From NCBI GenBank assembly GCA_947623455.1, contig OX392545.1:20558001-20622000 (forward strand): a stretch of 64,000 nucleotides of DNA, given 5' to 3'. Shown piece by piece: positions 1 to 12,741 of this stretch. Made by a program: the position numbers and the translations under genes. Source of the DNA: Mimachlamys varia. Its lineage: Eukaryota > Mollusca > Bivalvia > Pectinida > Pectinidae. Below the pieces are notes generated by a model. It saw only the letters and a program-made list of their open reading frames with translations. It had not been told where the DNA came from and did no database searches. How positions within the stretch are numbered: the stretch's first letter is position 1; every line of letters begins with the position of its first letter.

Positions 1-3000
1 GTGATATAGCTTTAAGTATTAACATACACTCACAGGTTTTTTGTATTGTCTCGATTTTTCGCCAGACGGGATAACGGCAATTCCTGATCGTACAATTAGT
101 CGCCATTGTTGGAAGAGTTTTTTAAACAACCAATCAGTAAAGCCGTTACAAAGAATTGTCGGGTTTGTTATTGTTGTGACGTAATACAAGTCGACCGAAG
201 TGCAATTGACATGTCTGTATGTGGGCCGTGTCCGGAGATCGGTGTTATCACAGACACAATCGAATCGGGTTATTTTTTAAGGTGTCCGCATTATAAGGTC
301 ATCTGTACGGCACTGTACTGGTACGGTCAGCTTTAATCATCAAACTAAAATGTTTCGGTGGAAATCTATCAACATATATACATCCCTTAACGGCACAGTA
401 GACTTGGTAGTATATGTAGGGTTATATACATACTTAGATATAAATGGTACTACTGTTAAGTTTACCGATAAAATGAAAGAAAATCGTCTATATCATAACG
501 TAAGCACACAATACTTGAACTGATTGAAGCAAAAATATGAAAACAGGGTCAATGGGACAATTTGCGATACGAACGTAAGTGTTATATAAAAGACTCCCCT
601 GCACGAGTCATAGAACATTGAAAACAATATAAACTTATCGACTGATTTCAAATTTCATGTTGATGTGTCCACAATTAAGTAGCGAGCGAATGTACCCCGT
701 CGGTGCCTCAAGGTAGATCTCGCTCGCCGATTATACGTCATCAACTGGACAATTGAACCTCATGAATATTCATTATCAATACAATAGGTATATCAAAATA
801 GCTCAAAATGGCCGAATTTCTTGACCACCTCGTTAACATGTACATATCTGCATATTTCAGAGTTTGGTCATTTGAAGCGACATGACATAACGACAAGATC
901 ACGGAATCGGGATATTTCAACAAATTTTACAAAAAGTCCTGTAATTTTATTTATTTCAATATCCTGGAGTGGTTTGTCAACTCTTGGTGTTATTGAGTTG
1001 TATATTTTACAACTCGTGAGGATTTTTTAATTTCAAAAACTGGATTTTGGAAGACATCCCACGGACCTGACATTATGGAAATATGTGTTTTGGAACTTCC
1101 TTTCTAACTTATGGATCCATTAAAGAAGTAGTGATGCAGAATAGCTGTGGATGAAGCACGTGCTTTTGAACCTAACCGACCAACAGATGTGATAATAGAT
1201 CTCGGATTTTCTCAATACGATTTTATAACCCAGTTTTAAAAATCGGGACCGAACATAAACTTAAACTGTTTGTGCTGAAAATGATTCGCAAGCATTATTC
1301 AGGCCAGTGCATCAACTAAATATCTACAGCTTTTAATTTGTCGGTAAGTTGTTTAAATTTGGAAGAAAATCAACACGTACAACAGAAGTTCTCAGAGTTT
1401 TCTGATCTCAATTTGTTCCAGATATCCGACAATATTAAAATGTAACTTCAATTTATACTGCAGCGCTTTGTGTAAGTATTTCACGGACAACACATTAAAT
1501 TTGTGTTTGGAATAATATTATGGAAACTCGAAAAATTAAATTATCTGGTAAAACTTATTTTGTCTGGGAAATGAAACATGATGCATACAAATAATTTTAA
1601 TTCGAACTCTTGACATACTACGAAATTGACTTCATTGTACAAAACTGAAAATATAGCATAAGTTTCAGAAGAGAGCTCTTTTATACTGGTAAATAATGAA
1701 AAGGAAATCTAAAAATAAGATTTTAAAAATATTTTTATAATTAATCTTAATTTAACATGCAGGTTTTCAAGAAATAGTTCATATAATCTTATTTATTTAT
1801 CATAAACCGAATCATGCTACACAATAATGCTACCACTTACCATTATAACTGTCAATGTCTGTTAAACCAAGAACATATATATACATTTACAAATAATTTA
1901 TAAAATTTGTATATCTAAATAACAATTCATACTATTTTTAGGATTAATTAATTTTAAAATAGAAGACATGGGTATCCAGATAATTAACGATTTTGTGGAA
2001 GTTTTCATCAAATTTCAAAATAGAAATTGGTTGAATAATTATATAGAAGACCAGAACTCATATATATATTTTTTATTTTATCTTTTGGAATACAGTCGCT
2101 ATTTATCGACATATAATTTATCCACGTTGTGGACAATTTAAAAAAAAACTGAAAATAAAAGAAATCGTTTGAAATGCAATTTCAAAACATCTACATAAAA
2201 TATTGAGAATAGTATAAATTTCTACATTTGTTGTGTAACCTTTGTTGAATTACACTGATACAAAAAAAAAATCAAAGTTTGTTGAATTATTTAATTCAAT
2301 TTGATATAAATGAATAAATAGGTTGAGTTAATAATGATTATTATCAAGTAATTGTTGCTATGATAACCGCGGCTGACTTGCGGAAACTGGGGCTTATTGG
2401 AGTAATAGAAATCGATATAGGTCAGAGCTAAGAACCGGAATAAGCGAATAATTATAATTAATTTAATTTAACTCATTTAATCAATATGTATCCGGTAATG
2501 AACTGGAGTAAGCGAACAATTATAAATTAACATAACTTATTTAATCAATATGTCCCCGATAATTGAGTTTATCCTGTTTTTACCCTATCCCACACCCTCC
2601 TCTTGATTTTATTCTTATTGAACAAAACAGTTTTCTCACTTTATGCCTTTTAAATCATTAATGCAAAAATGTTCTTGCAGATTTTATGTCAATATTCGTC
2701 ACATATTTACACCTATCATCCGATAGCCAAAATTTTAAATTAAAGTTATTTAGGTCTGGAAATAAATTAAAATGAATTAATAACCATTCTAGCGGTTTTT
2801 AACGTGTAAACTGGCTTGAATTGTTCTTTTCTAAGTCCATGGAATCTTGAGTAATATTATACTCAGTTTTATTATACAAAGACAATATATCCACTTCTTC
2901 CTTTTCATTTAGTTAAAAAAGTAAAAAAAAAAAACCAATTAATTTATGAAATATAGCACAAGATATGTTTTATGAATGTTAAGATCGCTACCACACCTAT

Positions 3001-4787
3001 ATCAACTTTGGAAATATTTTAATTGATTATTAGTTTATAATCGGTAATTATTTCTTCTCTAATTTAAAGAAACAACTATCATTTATGTTTAGTTTAAACA
3101 GTTTGTTTTATTTCAGAATAATAATGAAAATTTAGTTTCGTGAAGAATTTGAAAACAAGCTTGTAGCTTATATAAACACATTTCCTTTAGAAGTTTGTCT
3201 TAATTTATTGGTATATACTGTTTTGTACTAGTATTGAAGAAATTATTAACAAAACGGGACATTTTTCATACGTATTTTTATTACAAAAACAAACTCGAGT
3301 TCGTTTTTGCTTAGATTATACTCCATAAATACTGATCAAAAATATATATTTGAATTCTACTGAATAAGGAATTAGATTGATTTCAGTAGGAACACAAATT
3401 CTATCTCTTTATTCAATCGTAATTTGGTTAACACATATGTTAATGTGGTATTTTGTTGGCGAATGTTTTGACCAAACACAGAGAAAATTGACTGTCTGTG
3501 TTATATAGTGTGACCCCTAGTTTTCCCTTGTTGTATTTTATTTGTTGTGCTTTCACTTATCTTTTGCGAATACAAAAAGTCCAATATTCTTTTGTGATTT
3601 CTTCAATTAACAAATTGATATCTGAATATTTCTCATTATGAAATTTACTATTTGAATTGATAAAATCGCCATCCCGTCAATTTGTCTATTTCATTGAATA
3701 TCCAATTTTCTATGTATAATTTTCTGTCATTGTTCCTGTGTTTTTAGTAGATACTCCAATTTTTATAAGATAAAACTTTTGAGATGTGAAGCATATATTT
3801 TGCCAGATGCTTGTATTAAAAATTATAGACTCTTTACTTTTCGGCAATGTTTTAATATTTAATATGCAAATAATAATAATACAGTAATAATATCATGTAT
3901 TTAGAAAAACAACCTGTTAATAAAAACAAATGTTCCCAAAATCAGGTCCATATTATAATGCATATTAAGTGTCGTTTTCACTGGCAGAACTTGAAATGAA
4001 TTCTAAATGTTGTAAACTGTACTGAACATAGACATTTGTTTTAAAATTGAAATAGTTTAAGTAGTCAATTTAATGAGACCTATATCCTGGATTAAGCTTT
4101 TGAACTCTTTATAACTATGATAACCACTTAGTATGTCCGTATTGACCAATGGCAGGGGGATAGAATATACATGTACTGCATAGTTCTCCGCCATTTTACA
4201 AGATATTTGTGAAGAATTGTTCCATATTTATATTTCTCTATGACTATGTAATGAAGCTGATTTAATATTCAGATAATCATTTTATTTATTAGCGTTATGA
4301 CGCTAGTGTATATAATGATGACCCGTATTTCAATTAGATACATAGGCAAGGCGCATTCGTTGAATTAGATTGCAAAAAACGGATGAAAACATTGAAACAT
4401 TCGTCACGCGAATGGGGTTAAACTTATTTCATTTCCATACCAAGCACAAAGAATAATTGCACAAGTTATGACAATTTATGGGACCATCCCCAATCAACAA
4501 AATATTTTGAACAAATGAAGCACAGGCAACTAACTTCAAATTCAACAGTTAAAATAATTCAATTTTACAAACATGTAGATGGTAACAACGATAAATATAA
4601 AATTGAGTTACATTATTTTGACATACTACATATCTACGTTCTCCTATAGTGGTTTAGTTTTTAAAAAAGAACGTATGAACATGATAGCTATTAGCTATGT
4701 CTATTTAACGTATTTATGTACACAGAATATACAATTTATTTTCCTTTCATAAAGAAATATTCTAAAAGTCGTTTTTATTTATCAATT
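1..4787. other. Upstream AT-rich flank without recognisable genes
   Basis: Only short open frames occur and none resembles a known family. A diverged 70-bp direct duplication lies near 2436-2572. Nothing else stands out. Confidence 0.6.
2436..2572. repeat. Two-copy diverged tandem duplication
   Basis: GGAATAAGCGAATAATTATA and GGAGTAAGCGAACAATTATA begin two units of about 70 bp. Each unit later reads TTTAATCAATATGT. Confidence 0.65.
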
Positions 4788-4925
4788 ATGTACCTTTGGT
4801 GAGGTCAGTATCGTGTTATACCAACCTGGTAAAATCAAATAATGACCAAGGGCGTTAGCTCGAAATCAATATTTTAGATTCTACAAGGTTGGTATAACAC
4901 CATATTGACCGAATCAAATGTCCTT
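4788..4925. mobile_element. Foldback (MITE-like) element
   Basis: Arms of 35 bp at 4803-4837 and 4876-4910 are inverted copies (both contain GTGTTATACCAACCT on their reading strand) with few mismatches, and similarity continues weakly outward. There is no coding capacity. It is probably a non-autonomous DNA transposon remnant. Confidence 0.6.
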
Positions 4926-5807
4926 GATTTTTATATTAGGTATGACGCTTGTTTGCGAAATATGAATTGAGTAGATTGTCGTTTTAATCAACTGTTTGTA
5001 TTCACGTATTTGAAGAAAAGGACGTCGATAAGTTGGTAAAATATATCTAGATTAAAACAACCGAATGAGAAAAATGAAGCGATTATTTGCTACCATGGTA
5101 CTCGACATACAATGTACTAAAGAGTACCATGAATCAAATTTAAGTAAATAATTATTATTTAGTGTAAACGTTTAGAAGTAATGCTATAACTTATTTTTAT
5201 TTTCATCGCTATTACCATCTACATGTATGTAAAAAATGTCTATTTCCAATTCTTGAATTTATGCTATCACTTGTATAAAGTTGCATATACTTGTATATGT
5301 CAAAACGCGTACACTGTAATACAATGGGAACTTTCTCTTCTGCAAAATCTCCAACTGGATATATGTGGTTACCTACATACAAACAAATGTGCATTTTGTG
5401 CATGTTTAAATGCGAAAAAGTGTATTGTACAACTAGCTTAATATGCCTGAGATAAGTATGATGTACAATTCAGAAAGAGAGGGACGCATTAGTGTGATCG
5501 AGAATAAAACCTTTTTATAAACAAATATAATTTCCGTATAGCGTAGTCCCCGATCTGCCTTAAAATTCAATATTGCACGCTATCGCCAAATAAGAAATAT
5601 ATATTGAACATATACATACGATGTATGTCGTATCGAAATTATAACTCGGATTAAAATTAAACTTAAAATTCATTTTATTTATCTTTTTACAAGATAATGA
5701 ATAGAGGAAACACATCTACTATATACATACATACAATTGTTGTAGTGTTCGTAGTCGATACACAGCACAGTTTCCAAATATCTTATTTACATTTGTAACA
5801 AGGAGGT

Positions 5808-6028
5808 TTGGTTCATTTTGTTTTACGCCCTATTAACAGCCAGGGTCATTTAAGGACGTGTCAGGTTTTGGAGGTTGGGAAAAGCCGAAGTACCCGGAGA
5901 AAAAACAATGACCTACTATACGGCCAGTACCTGGCAACTGCTCCACGTGGGATTCGAACTCGCAACCCAGAGGTGGAATACTAGAGGTAAAATGTGGGAA
6001 CACATTAACCACTCGGCCACCGAGTCAA
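5808..6028 (-). mobile_element. tRNA-derived SINE (class II tRNA-like head)
   Basis: On the minus strand the head carries a perfect RNA polymerase III A box (TGGCCGAGTGG, 6009-6019) and B box (GTTCGAATC, 5951-5959). The wide A-B spacing is like tRNA-Ser or tRNA-Leu with a long variable arm. The body contains TTCTCCGGGTACTTCGGCTT, a domain shared with the SINEs near 25,190 and 55,430, and the tail reads GGCTGTTAATAGGGCGT. It may belong to a domain-sharing superfamily such as V-SINE or MetaSINE; I cannot decide which. Confidence 0.82.
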
Positions 6029-6839
6029 GGAGGACAAACTATATTAATTAATCTAATAAAAGAACATTTCCATTATTGGTTTAAGATTAGTTGTTAGATC
6101 ATTAGTTCATAAACATAATACTAATAGGTCTTGACCAATACTATGAGATATAAGACGTAATCAATAGAAGCCCGGGTATCTAGATATAACGTAACATTGT
6201 GATTTCTATGCCTGCCAGAGTACTATACTTGTTCGGAAACTAGAAAATGATATCGACGTTTATTTCACTCCCTGTAATGAGAAACGCCAACATCTGACAA
6301 ATAACAATTTAATAACACCATTTTGCTTAAAATGTGCAAGGTTTTGGCACAGCAAAACCATTTTAAATGCAGAACTTTAAGAATATGAGTAAAAATGATT
6401 TTGTTGAATACATTAATTTAAGTGTAAGAAATTTCTAACAGATCCATTATATATCTATAGCGTAGAACAGCCTGTAAATCAGATGCTGTAATTATTACTG
6501 TAAAGACCGGGAATCTTCATCATGGTCCGCGGTTACATAGCGTGTTTGACGTATAATATAAGGCAGGTTTCACGGGCTGTATATATACATATGTATATAT
6601 TCTGTGTCAGCCTGTCATACGTATTGATTTGTGATGGGACGTAAAATGCCAGGTTTCGTGTCTACGCCAAATTCACTGAACAAATAATATCGTCTTGTAG
6701 GAAAATTAGGCACAAAATAAGATAATTCACGTTACTTGTATGTCTAAAATCGCTCGACTACCATCGTTTCAAACCAATTCGCATCATTTTTCATTTCATT
6801 ATATGAAATTAAGTAGCATTACTTCACTTAAAGGAGCAA

Positions 6840-7315
6840 TTTTCCCGCGCCAAACCCATTTACTCATATTAGAAAAGCTTTTAAATATTGTTCAGAAATC
6901 GCTTAGACGCTGAAAGCCTGTAAGTTAGTGTATCCGACACCCACGGTCGTAGTGATGCTTGTTTCTGCGATGCATGCTGAGAGAAAAATTACTGAAATTG
7001 CTAAACCGACTGAAAACGGTTCCTGTGACGAATGGTGATGGTGGTCGCGGGCATTTCTTAGGTGTTTCAGAGCACGTTGTTCTCCTGTAAACTATACCGA
7101 ACTGGCGAGAATTAAACTAATTTGGACTAATTCCCGTCATTTCAGTTGTTAAGCGCACGATAGCTGTCAGGACGAAATTATCCGCGGGCCTTAAATCTGA
7201 TTGTCAGCCCTAAGGTCCACACGTGATGCACGCAAGCGCGTTGACTTCGGAGTTCTTCTCCGCACGCAAGTTCGAAGCGCCACCTATCATCGGTCTGACA
7301 CGTTCTCGCCAATAG
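6840..7315. promoter_or_regulatory. Less AT-rich unique block, possibly conserved non-coding
   Basis: No repeats or credible open frame are visible. The sequence contains many CpG-bearing words (for example around 7,185-7,300) unlike the AT-rich flanks. Listed only because composition stands out. Confidence 0.2.
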
Positions 7316-7433
7316 GAAGAGTAAATAAACACAAAAAAACGATTGAAATAACCAATATACTTGACGAAGGTTGATTAGAAAACTGAAACTTAATAAGTAT
7401 GCTACTAGCTTCCGTTTAAACGTCTTGGGTAAA

Positions 7434-7885
7434 TGTAGTTCCGGTGTGCTGCTTTAACTACATCCGGTGCGTGCTTCATATACATCCGATGTGCTGCCGT
7501 ATATTCTTCCTGTATGCAGCTTTAAGTACTTCTGATAAGCTGCTGTATTGACTTCCGGTATGCAGCTTTATGTACTTCCTATGTGCTGCTGTATTTACTT
7601 CCGATATGCAGCTTTATGTACTTCCGATGTGCTGCTTTATTTACTTCCGGTATGCAGATTTATGTACTTCCGATGTGCTGCTGTATCTACTTCCGGTATG
7701 CAGATTTATGTACTTCCGATGTGCTGCTGTACTTACTTCCGGTATGCTGCTTGTTGTACTTCCGATGTGCTGCTGTATATACTTCCGGTATGTGCTTTAT
7801 GTACTTTCGGTGTGCTGTTTTATGCACTTCCGATGTGTTGCATATGTACTTCCGGTGTGCTACATATTTACTTGGTATGCTGATT
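7434..7885. repeat. 22-23-bp minisatellite with alternating subunits
   Basis: Alternating units of the types TGCTGCTGTATTTACTTCCG and TGCAGCTTTATGTACTTCCG give a roughly 45-bp higher-order period. Edge units are diverged and central ones regular. The Cys/Tyr/Phe-rich open frames in all plus frames are by-products of the array. Confidence 0.9.
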
Positions 7886-8539
7886 AATGTTCTTCTGTTA
7901 CGCTTCTTTAGTTCCGCTTGCAGTTCTTTACCAGTCAATGTTGTGTAAATCATAGTTAGAAATTATTTTTACTTTTAAGAATTCGTTGTGTGTACATTGA
8001 TTCAAATTATTGATTTCTGTTTCATTATTGCTAGTAAAAAGCAGAACTCTTTTCTAAAGGTGAAACTTTGTGGATTCATTTGTGAATTCTAAAATATATC
8101 GCTTCATAACTTGTCAACGAAGCCCTGATCTTTTATAGTCCGATAAATATTGAAACGAAATAGCTACTACATAAACGTAACTTTGAATGGGAAAAACCTT
8201 AAATGAAAATTTCACGGTGCTTCATAATATATTTCTGTACTTACTTTGTCAATTATTTGAGAAAATGTTGTAGAGCTTTAATCAGAAAAAAGTATTTCTA
8301 TTTGACTTTTGACATGATATCTATTAGCAATAGAAAGTTGGTTTGAATACAGAAATCCATTCTTGAGCACCAGAGCTGTTTCCTGAATACGTGCCCTTTT
8401 ATGAAGTCGGGCTGTGATCCTGGTACAAATCTTGTTGGGTTTCTAAATTGTTTTATAGTTTGAAGTTATTTTTTGTAATATACAACACATTATATTTCAA
8501 TCACACAACCAACAACCGCAAACAAATACTTGATATAGA

Positions 8540-9021
8540 GGTTACACAACGAGTGGTTGTTGGATATGGAATTTATTTCACTCGAGTTAATTATTGTTTA
8601 AAAGTTACAAAAGACACGAGCTATAGCAAGTGTCTTTTGTAACTTTAAAAAAATCATTAACGAGAGTGAGATGAATTCTATATCCAATAACCACGAGTCG
8701 TGTAACCTGTTTCTACCACAATACTATCAGGTCGCAGTGGGGGTGTTGTTTTCTATGAACCGCGGATGATATTTGCGCGAAAACACATCATCTCGTATAT
8801 ATTCCCGCCAATCTGTGACGAAGTCAACAATCGATGACGACTTCAACAATCAGCAACATTGCATTGACCACGTGATTTCCGGTCAAAGTTCAACTTTTCA
8901 ACCAATCAAGAGTCCGGAAAGTCATATACCACTAGTGGTATATAACATATATTTATCCAACAGTCAGCACATTTATACAATGGTCTGAGAGTGGAATAAT
9001 ACAGGGTATTGTGGTAGAAAC
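8540..9021. mobile_element. Composite foldback element, copy 1
   Basis: The first module (8540-8707) is a long hairpin: GGTTACACAACGAGTGG at one end and an inverted, slightly diverged copy at the other, with a nested stem near 8600-8645. It is followed at once by a second module of about 310 bp bounded by TTTCTACCACAATAC and its inverse GTATTGTGGTAGAAA. The second module carries TTCCCGCCAA (8802-8811) and GGTCAAAGTTCA (8881-8892). The same two modules in the same order recur near 22,484 and 62,348. Confidence 0.8.
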
Positions 9022-9168
9022 ATAATTATGCAATGCCCGTTTGACCAATGTATCACATTGAAAGTAAAATCTATTTAAGTCATGATACTTTAGAAATGGT
9101 GAACATGAAGGAGAGAGATTTGTTTTCGTTTTTTAAAGATTAATATTCAATCATTCATTGTATCATGG

Positions 9169-9988
9169 TCTGGCAACAAAGGGCGTTGTTTCCAAATATA
9201 AATATCTGGCAACAGAGGGCGTTGTTTCCAAATATGGATCTCTGGGAACAGAGGGCGTTGTTTCCAACTACGGATATCTGGCAACAGCGGACGTTGTTTC
9301 CAAATATGCATGGATCTCTGGCAACAGAGGGCGTTGTTTCCAAATACGGATATCTGGGAACAGAGGCCGTTGTTTCCAAATACGGATATCTGGGAACAGA
9401 GGGCGTTGTTTCCAAATACAGATCTCTGGGAACACAGGGCGTTGTTTCCAAATACGGATATCTGGTAACAGAGGGCGTTGTTTCCAAATACGGAAATCTG
9501 GGAACAGAGGGCGTTGTTTCCAAATACAGATCTCTGGCAACAGAGGGCGTTGTTTCCAAATATGAATCTCTGGCAACAGAGGGCGTTGTTTCCAAATATG
9601 GATCTCTGGGAACAGAGGGCGTTGTTTCCAAATATGGATCTTTGGGAACAGAGGGCGTTGTTTCCAAATATGAATCTCTGGCAACAGATGGCGTTGTTTC
9701 CAAATATGGATCTCTGGGAACAGAGGGCGTTGTTTCCAAATACGGATCTCTGGGAACAGAGGGCGTTGTTTCCAAATATGAATCTCTGGGAACAGAGGGC
9801 GTTGTTTCCAAATATGGATCTCTGGGAACAGAGGGCGTTGTTTCCAAATACGGATATCTGGCAACAGAGGGTGTTGTTTCCAAATACGGATATCTGGGAA
9901 CAGAGGGCGTTGTTTCCAAATACGGATATCTGGCAACAGAGGGCGTTGTTTCCAAATTCGGATCCTTGGCAACAGAGGGCGTTGTGTT
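9169..9988. repeat. 36-bp minisatellite, about 22-23 units
   Basis: Each unit contains AACAGAGGGCGTTGTTTCCA followed by AATAYGGATATCTGG-type sequence. The 36-bp period is divisible by three and the unit mostly lacks stop codons, so long open frames appear on both strands (up to 293 codons). They have no flanking coding context, so I treat them as artefacts of the repeat. Confidence 0.95.
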
Positions 9989-10046
9989 CACGCAAATGTA
10001 TACGCTGTTACGCTTGAACGTAGAAGGAAATCAAAGTTCTCTCTAA

Positions 10047-11265
10047 TTATCATCACATCTGCTAACTACTAAAGTATGTTCAATTGTTCATAATTGTGTT
10101 GTGTTTTTTCTATTTTAAAGGATAACATTCATGGTCATAAAAAGTAAATAAAAATCATTATACCAATATATACCGACAGTAAATAAATCAATTCCTGCAG
10201 CTTCAAAATCGTGGGAAACAGCGGATTAGAATCAGCAGAGATTAACAAAATGCTTGTTATCCCAAAATGTTCCAATTTTCGCAGCAATTGGGAGTAAAAT
10301 GTGCGTATAACGACAAAAAGGGCTCATACCTAATTAACTAATACCAACAATACGGTAAGAGGCGAAAGAAAAGTAGCTTGGATTTTTCTATTCTGTGCAC
10401 GAGACGATGATAAAGGCAACTTAACGGTTCATTACGAAAGGTCGAGAAAAGTTGCGTTGCTGTTCGGAATCCCTCCGAGAATATTACTTTACAATCCGGT
10501 CGGTTCGCGGAACATCAGACGAAGATTTCAGAAAATTAGTCTCATTGGGATTTGGATAAACCCGACACACAGGCATTTCCCCTTCGTCCTCATTTGTTTC
10601 CCTAATTGGGAAAATATTCACATCAAGCCGTTTTATTTGCTATTACCATGGCTAGTTACTAGTTTATCTTGTCAGAATGCTCGCCGCGAGACCGTCCCCA
10701 GGGGGCGCTGCTCGCACGCCATCCCATAATTAAACATATTCACAAATGACGGAAAACCGTTAGGAAAACAGCCTAATCAATGTGTTCTTTAGTGGGCGCG
10801 TTTATCTAATATTCCTCAATTCAATCAAGAGCTCAGAATTCAATTGTGACTTTTCTTTAGCAAATACAAGCACGAATCTACCCTGGTGAGGTCAAGTGGA
10901 GCTGTAACTAAAAGGAAAAACAACTTCTTAACTGTCCTTCTGTCCGGAAATTTCCGGTAAATCTGTTTAACTTGTGGAGAGAGAAACTTAGTGCAGCTTT
11001 GATATCCTAAATATTATCAGTGTTGCAATAGTTTCACAATTTTAAAACTTGGCTAATGAATATTTGCGTTAATTAATTATTTAAGTGAAATAAAGTTACT
11101 TTCCCTCCGTTTTGTTTTTAATTTTATATACAGCTCGCAAATGGTTGTTATGTGATAAACATGTGTTTCCTTGACAGAAACAAATATTAAACTAGAGGCA
11201 GTCAGAATTGTATTTAGGGCAACCTTATCGTAATGTAACTTAATGTAACACTTGTATAGTATGTA
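10047..11265. other. Flank between the 36-bp array and the hammerhead repeat
   Basis: No gene or strong repeat recognised apart from the candidate regulatory block at 10440-10740. Confidence 0.5.
10440..10740. promoter_or_regulatory. Candidate upstream regulatory block
   Basis: About 300 bp of non-repetitive, less AT-rich sequence about 4.7 kb upstream of the Bsx ATG, with several AATT/ATTA cores near its ends. The 90-codon open frame across it has no recognisable domain and I do not treat it as a gene. Confidence 0.25.
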
Positions 11266-11660
11266 CTGTGCCACTACTCAAATGAGATTAACTGTGGCTA
11301 TGGAGGCTCCAACAAACCTCGGGGACTAAAAAATCCACCAGCAGAGTCTGCCACCCCTTATCATAAAGATCACGTAACACACACATATGCTGCACCTCTT
11401 AAATTTAGTAATAGATACAGTATGCCGAAAAAAAAATGAATTAAACTGCATCATACAGCTGTTTCGTCCTCCTAGGACTCTTCAGTGATGCTAGGGGCCA
11501 AAAGGTAGGAATCCAAAATTTCTAAACTTATGTAGAAGCAGAAGGGTCAGGTGCGTAAAACCCCTTCAATTTATTAATTTAGAAGTAACATTAAACTAGT
11601 TCTGTTTAATTTCAAATCGTGTACTACGAAAATGTGTATATTTAGTACCTATAGAAGGCA
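11266..11660 (-). mobile_element. Hammerhead-ribozyme repeat, copy 1 (retrozyme-like)
   Basis: The ribozyme strand is minus. This copy holds in plus order: a segment around CTCAAATGAGATTAACTGTG and ATCCACCAGCAG, a segment with ACACACACATATGCTGCACC, the hammerhead itself (11448-11491), then GAATCCAAAATTTCTAAAC, GTAAAACCCCTTCAATTTAT and a tail to about 11,660. There is no coding capacity. Similar units lie near 39.7, 40.2, 45.3, 49.4 and 63.9 kb. Confidence 0.8.
11448..11491 (-). ncRNA. Type I hammerhead ribozyme, best-preserved copy
   Basis: Read on the minus strand: GCATCA (stem I), CTGAAGA (fits CUGANGA), GTCCT-AGG-AGGAC (stem II), GAA then ACAGCTGT (GAAA core, stem III), A, and TGATGC (stem I, perfect partner of GCATCA). 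The cleavage triplet is GUA. Stem III is self-complementary and very short, so it would be stable mainly in a two-molecule or tandem arrangement, as known for minimal hammerheads in retroelements. All core bases are present; activity is inferred. Confidence 0.85.
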
Positions 11661-12189
11661 ATTACATGTTCTATCGAACTTGGATATTTTCATTTTGTTA
11701 TATTTTGTAGTTCCATGCATGTGCTTTGACCTTTATCAATTGATCCTCAAGCTGTAAGAACGAAATGATGGTTATAAGTATTTTGTTACTGAATAAATGG
11801 TGTTTTTATTTCTGAAAAAAGAACCCTTAATTTATTTGATTGCTTGTTTTATTTGTATTGATATTTGTTTTGTTTGATTGCTTGCATTTACTTTTGCTTT
11901 TTTATAGTCTGTTATTTTGTTTATGACTTTATTTCTTGATTGAAGTTTTTCTCCTACTCTCTAACTTTTCATTATGGGTATAGTTTGCTGCTTGTTTGTT
12001 GATATTTTTCCTTTCCTTTCATTGCTGCTTGATGACTTAATTGTTGTTAAGTTTTGTACTGTTTCTATTTTTGTAATTTCCTTTTGTTTTGCTGTTATAA
12101 GATTTTTGTTCTAATTGTTTTGTCACAGTTTAAATGATTTTCTTGTCTTTTTTGCCTTTTTCGTCCTATTTCTATTCCCTTATTTTTAC

Positions 12190-12535
12190 GTTGAGTATTG
12201 TTCTCTATTGTCTTTACCTCATTTCTTGTTTTTGTGTTTCCCTCGTTTCTTGTTTTCTGTCTTTTCCTCGTTTATTGTTTTTGTTTTTCCTTCGTTTCAT
12301 TCGTTTTTTCTTTCCTTCGTTTCCTGTTTTTGTGTTTCTCTCATTTCTTGCATTTTGTCTTTCCTTCTTTTCTTGCGTTTTGTCTTTTCCTCGTTTCTCG
12401 TTTTTGTCTTTCCCTCGTTTCTTGTTTTTGTCTTTCCCTCGTTTCTTGTTTTGTCTTTCCCTCGTTTCTTGTTTTTGTCTTTCCCTCGTTTCTTGTTTTT
12501 GTTTTTTTTTTCCTCGTTTCTTGCGTTTTTCCTTA
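12190..12535. repeat. Polypyrimidine minisatellite, about 24-bp units
   Basis: The plus strand is almost pure T/C with units like CCTCGTTTCTTGTTTTTGTC. Long Phe/Ser/Leu-rich frames on plus and Lys/Arg/Glu-rich frames on minus are artefacts. A tract of this kind can adopt triplex (H-DNA) structure. Confidence 0.85.
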
Positions 12536-12741
12536 TCAGTGTAGCAAAACAATTAAAACAAACAATATAACAGCAAAACAAAAGAAAACTTCTAAAATAA
12601 AAACAACAGCTCTCGAAAACTCAACAGACCAGAAACAAATTATATCTAAAATGTCAAACGCAAAAATGTAATAGAAAAAAACTTCCTCAAAGAAACAGAA
12701 ATCAGAAACAAAAGAAAAGACTATAAAAAGGGAAACGGACA

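Noticed and set aside
106..336. 76-codon Cys-containing open frame at the window start
   Set aside because: It opens at TTG, has no recognisable domain and no splice or neighbouring support.
5951..6019. Functional tRNA gene (A and B boxes on minus strand)
   Set aside because: The head continues into a SINE body and does not close a proper acceptor stem, so it is tRNA-derived, not a tRNA gene. The same holds at 38.7 and 55.3 kb.
9147..10046. Long open frames (up to 293 codons) on both strands
   Set aside because: They are read-through of a 36-bp minisatellite whose unit mostly lacks stop codons; no flanking coding sequence or splice structure supports a gene.
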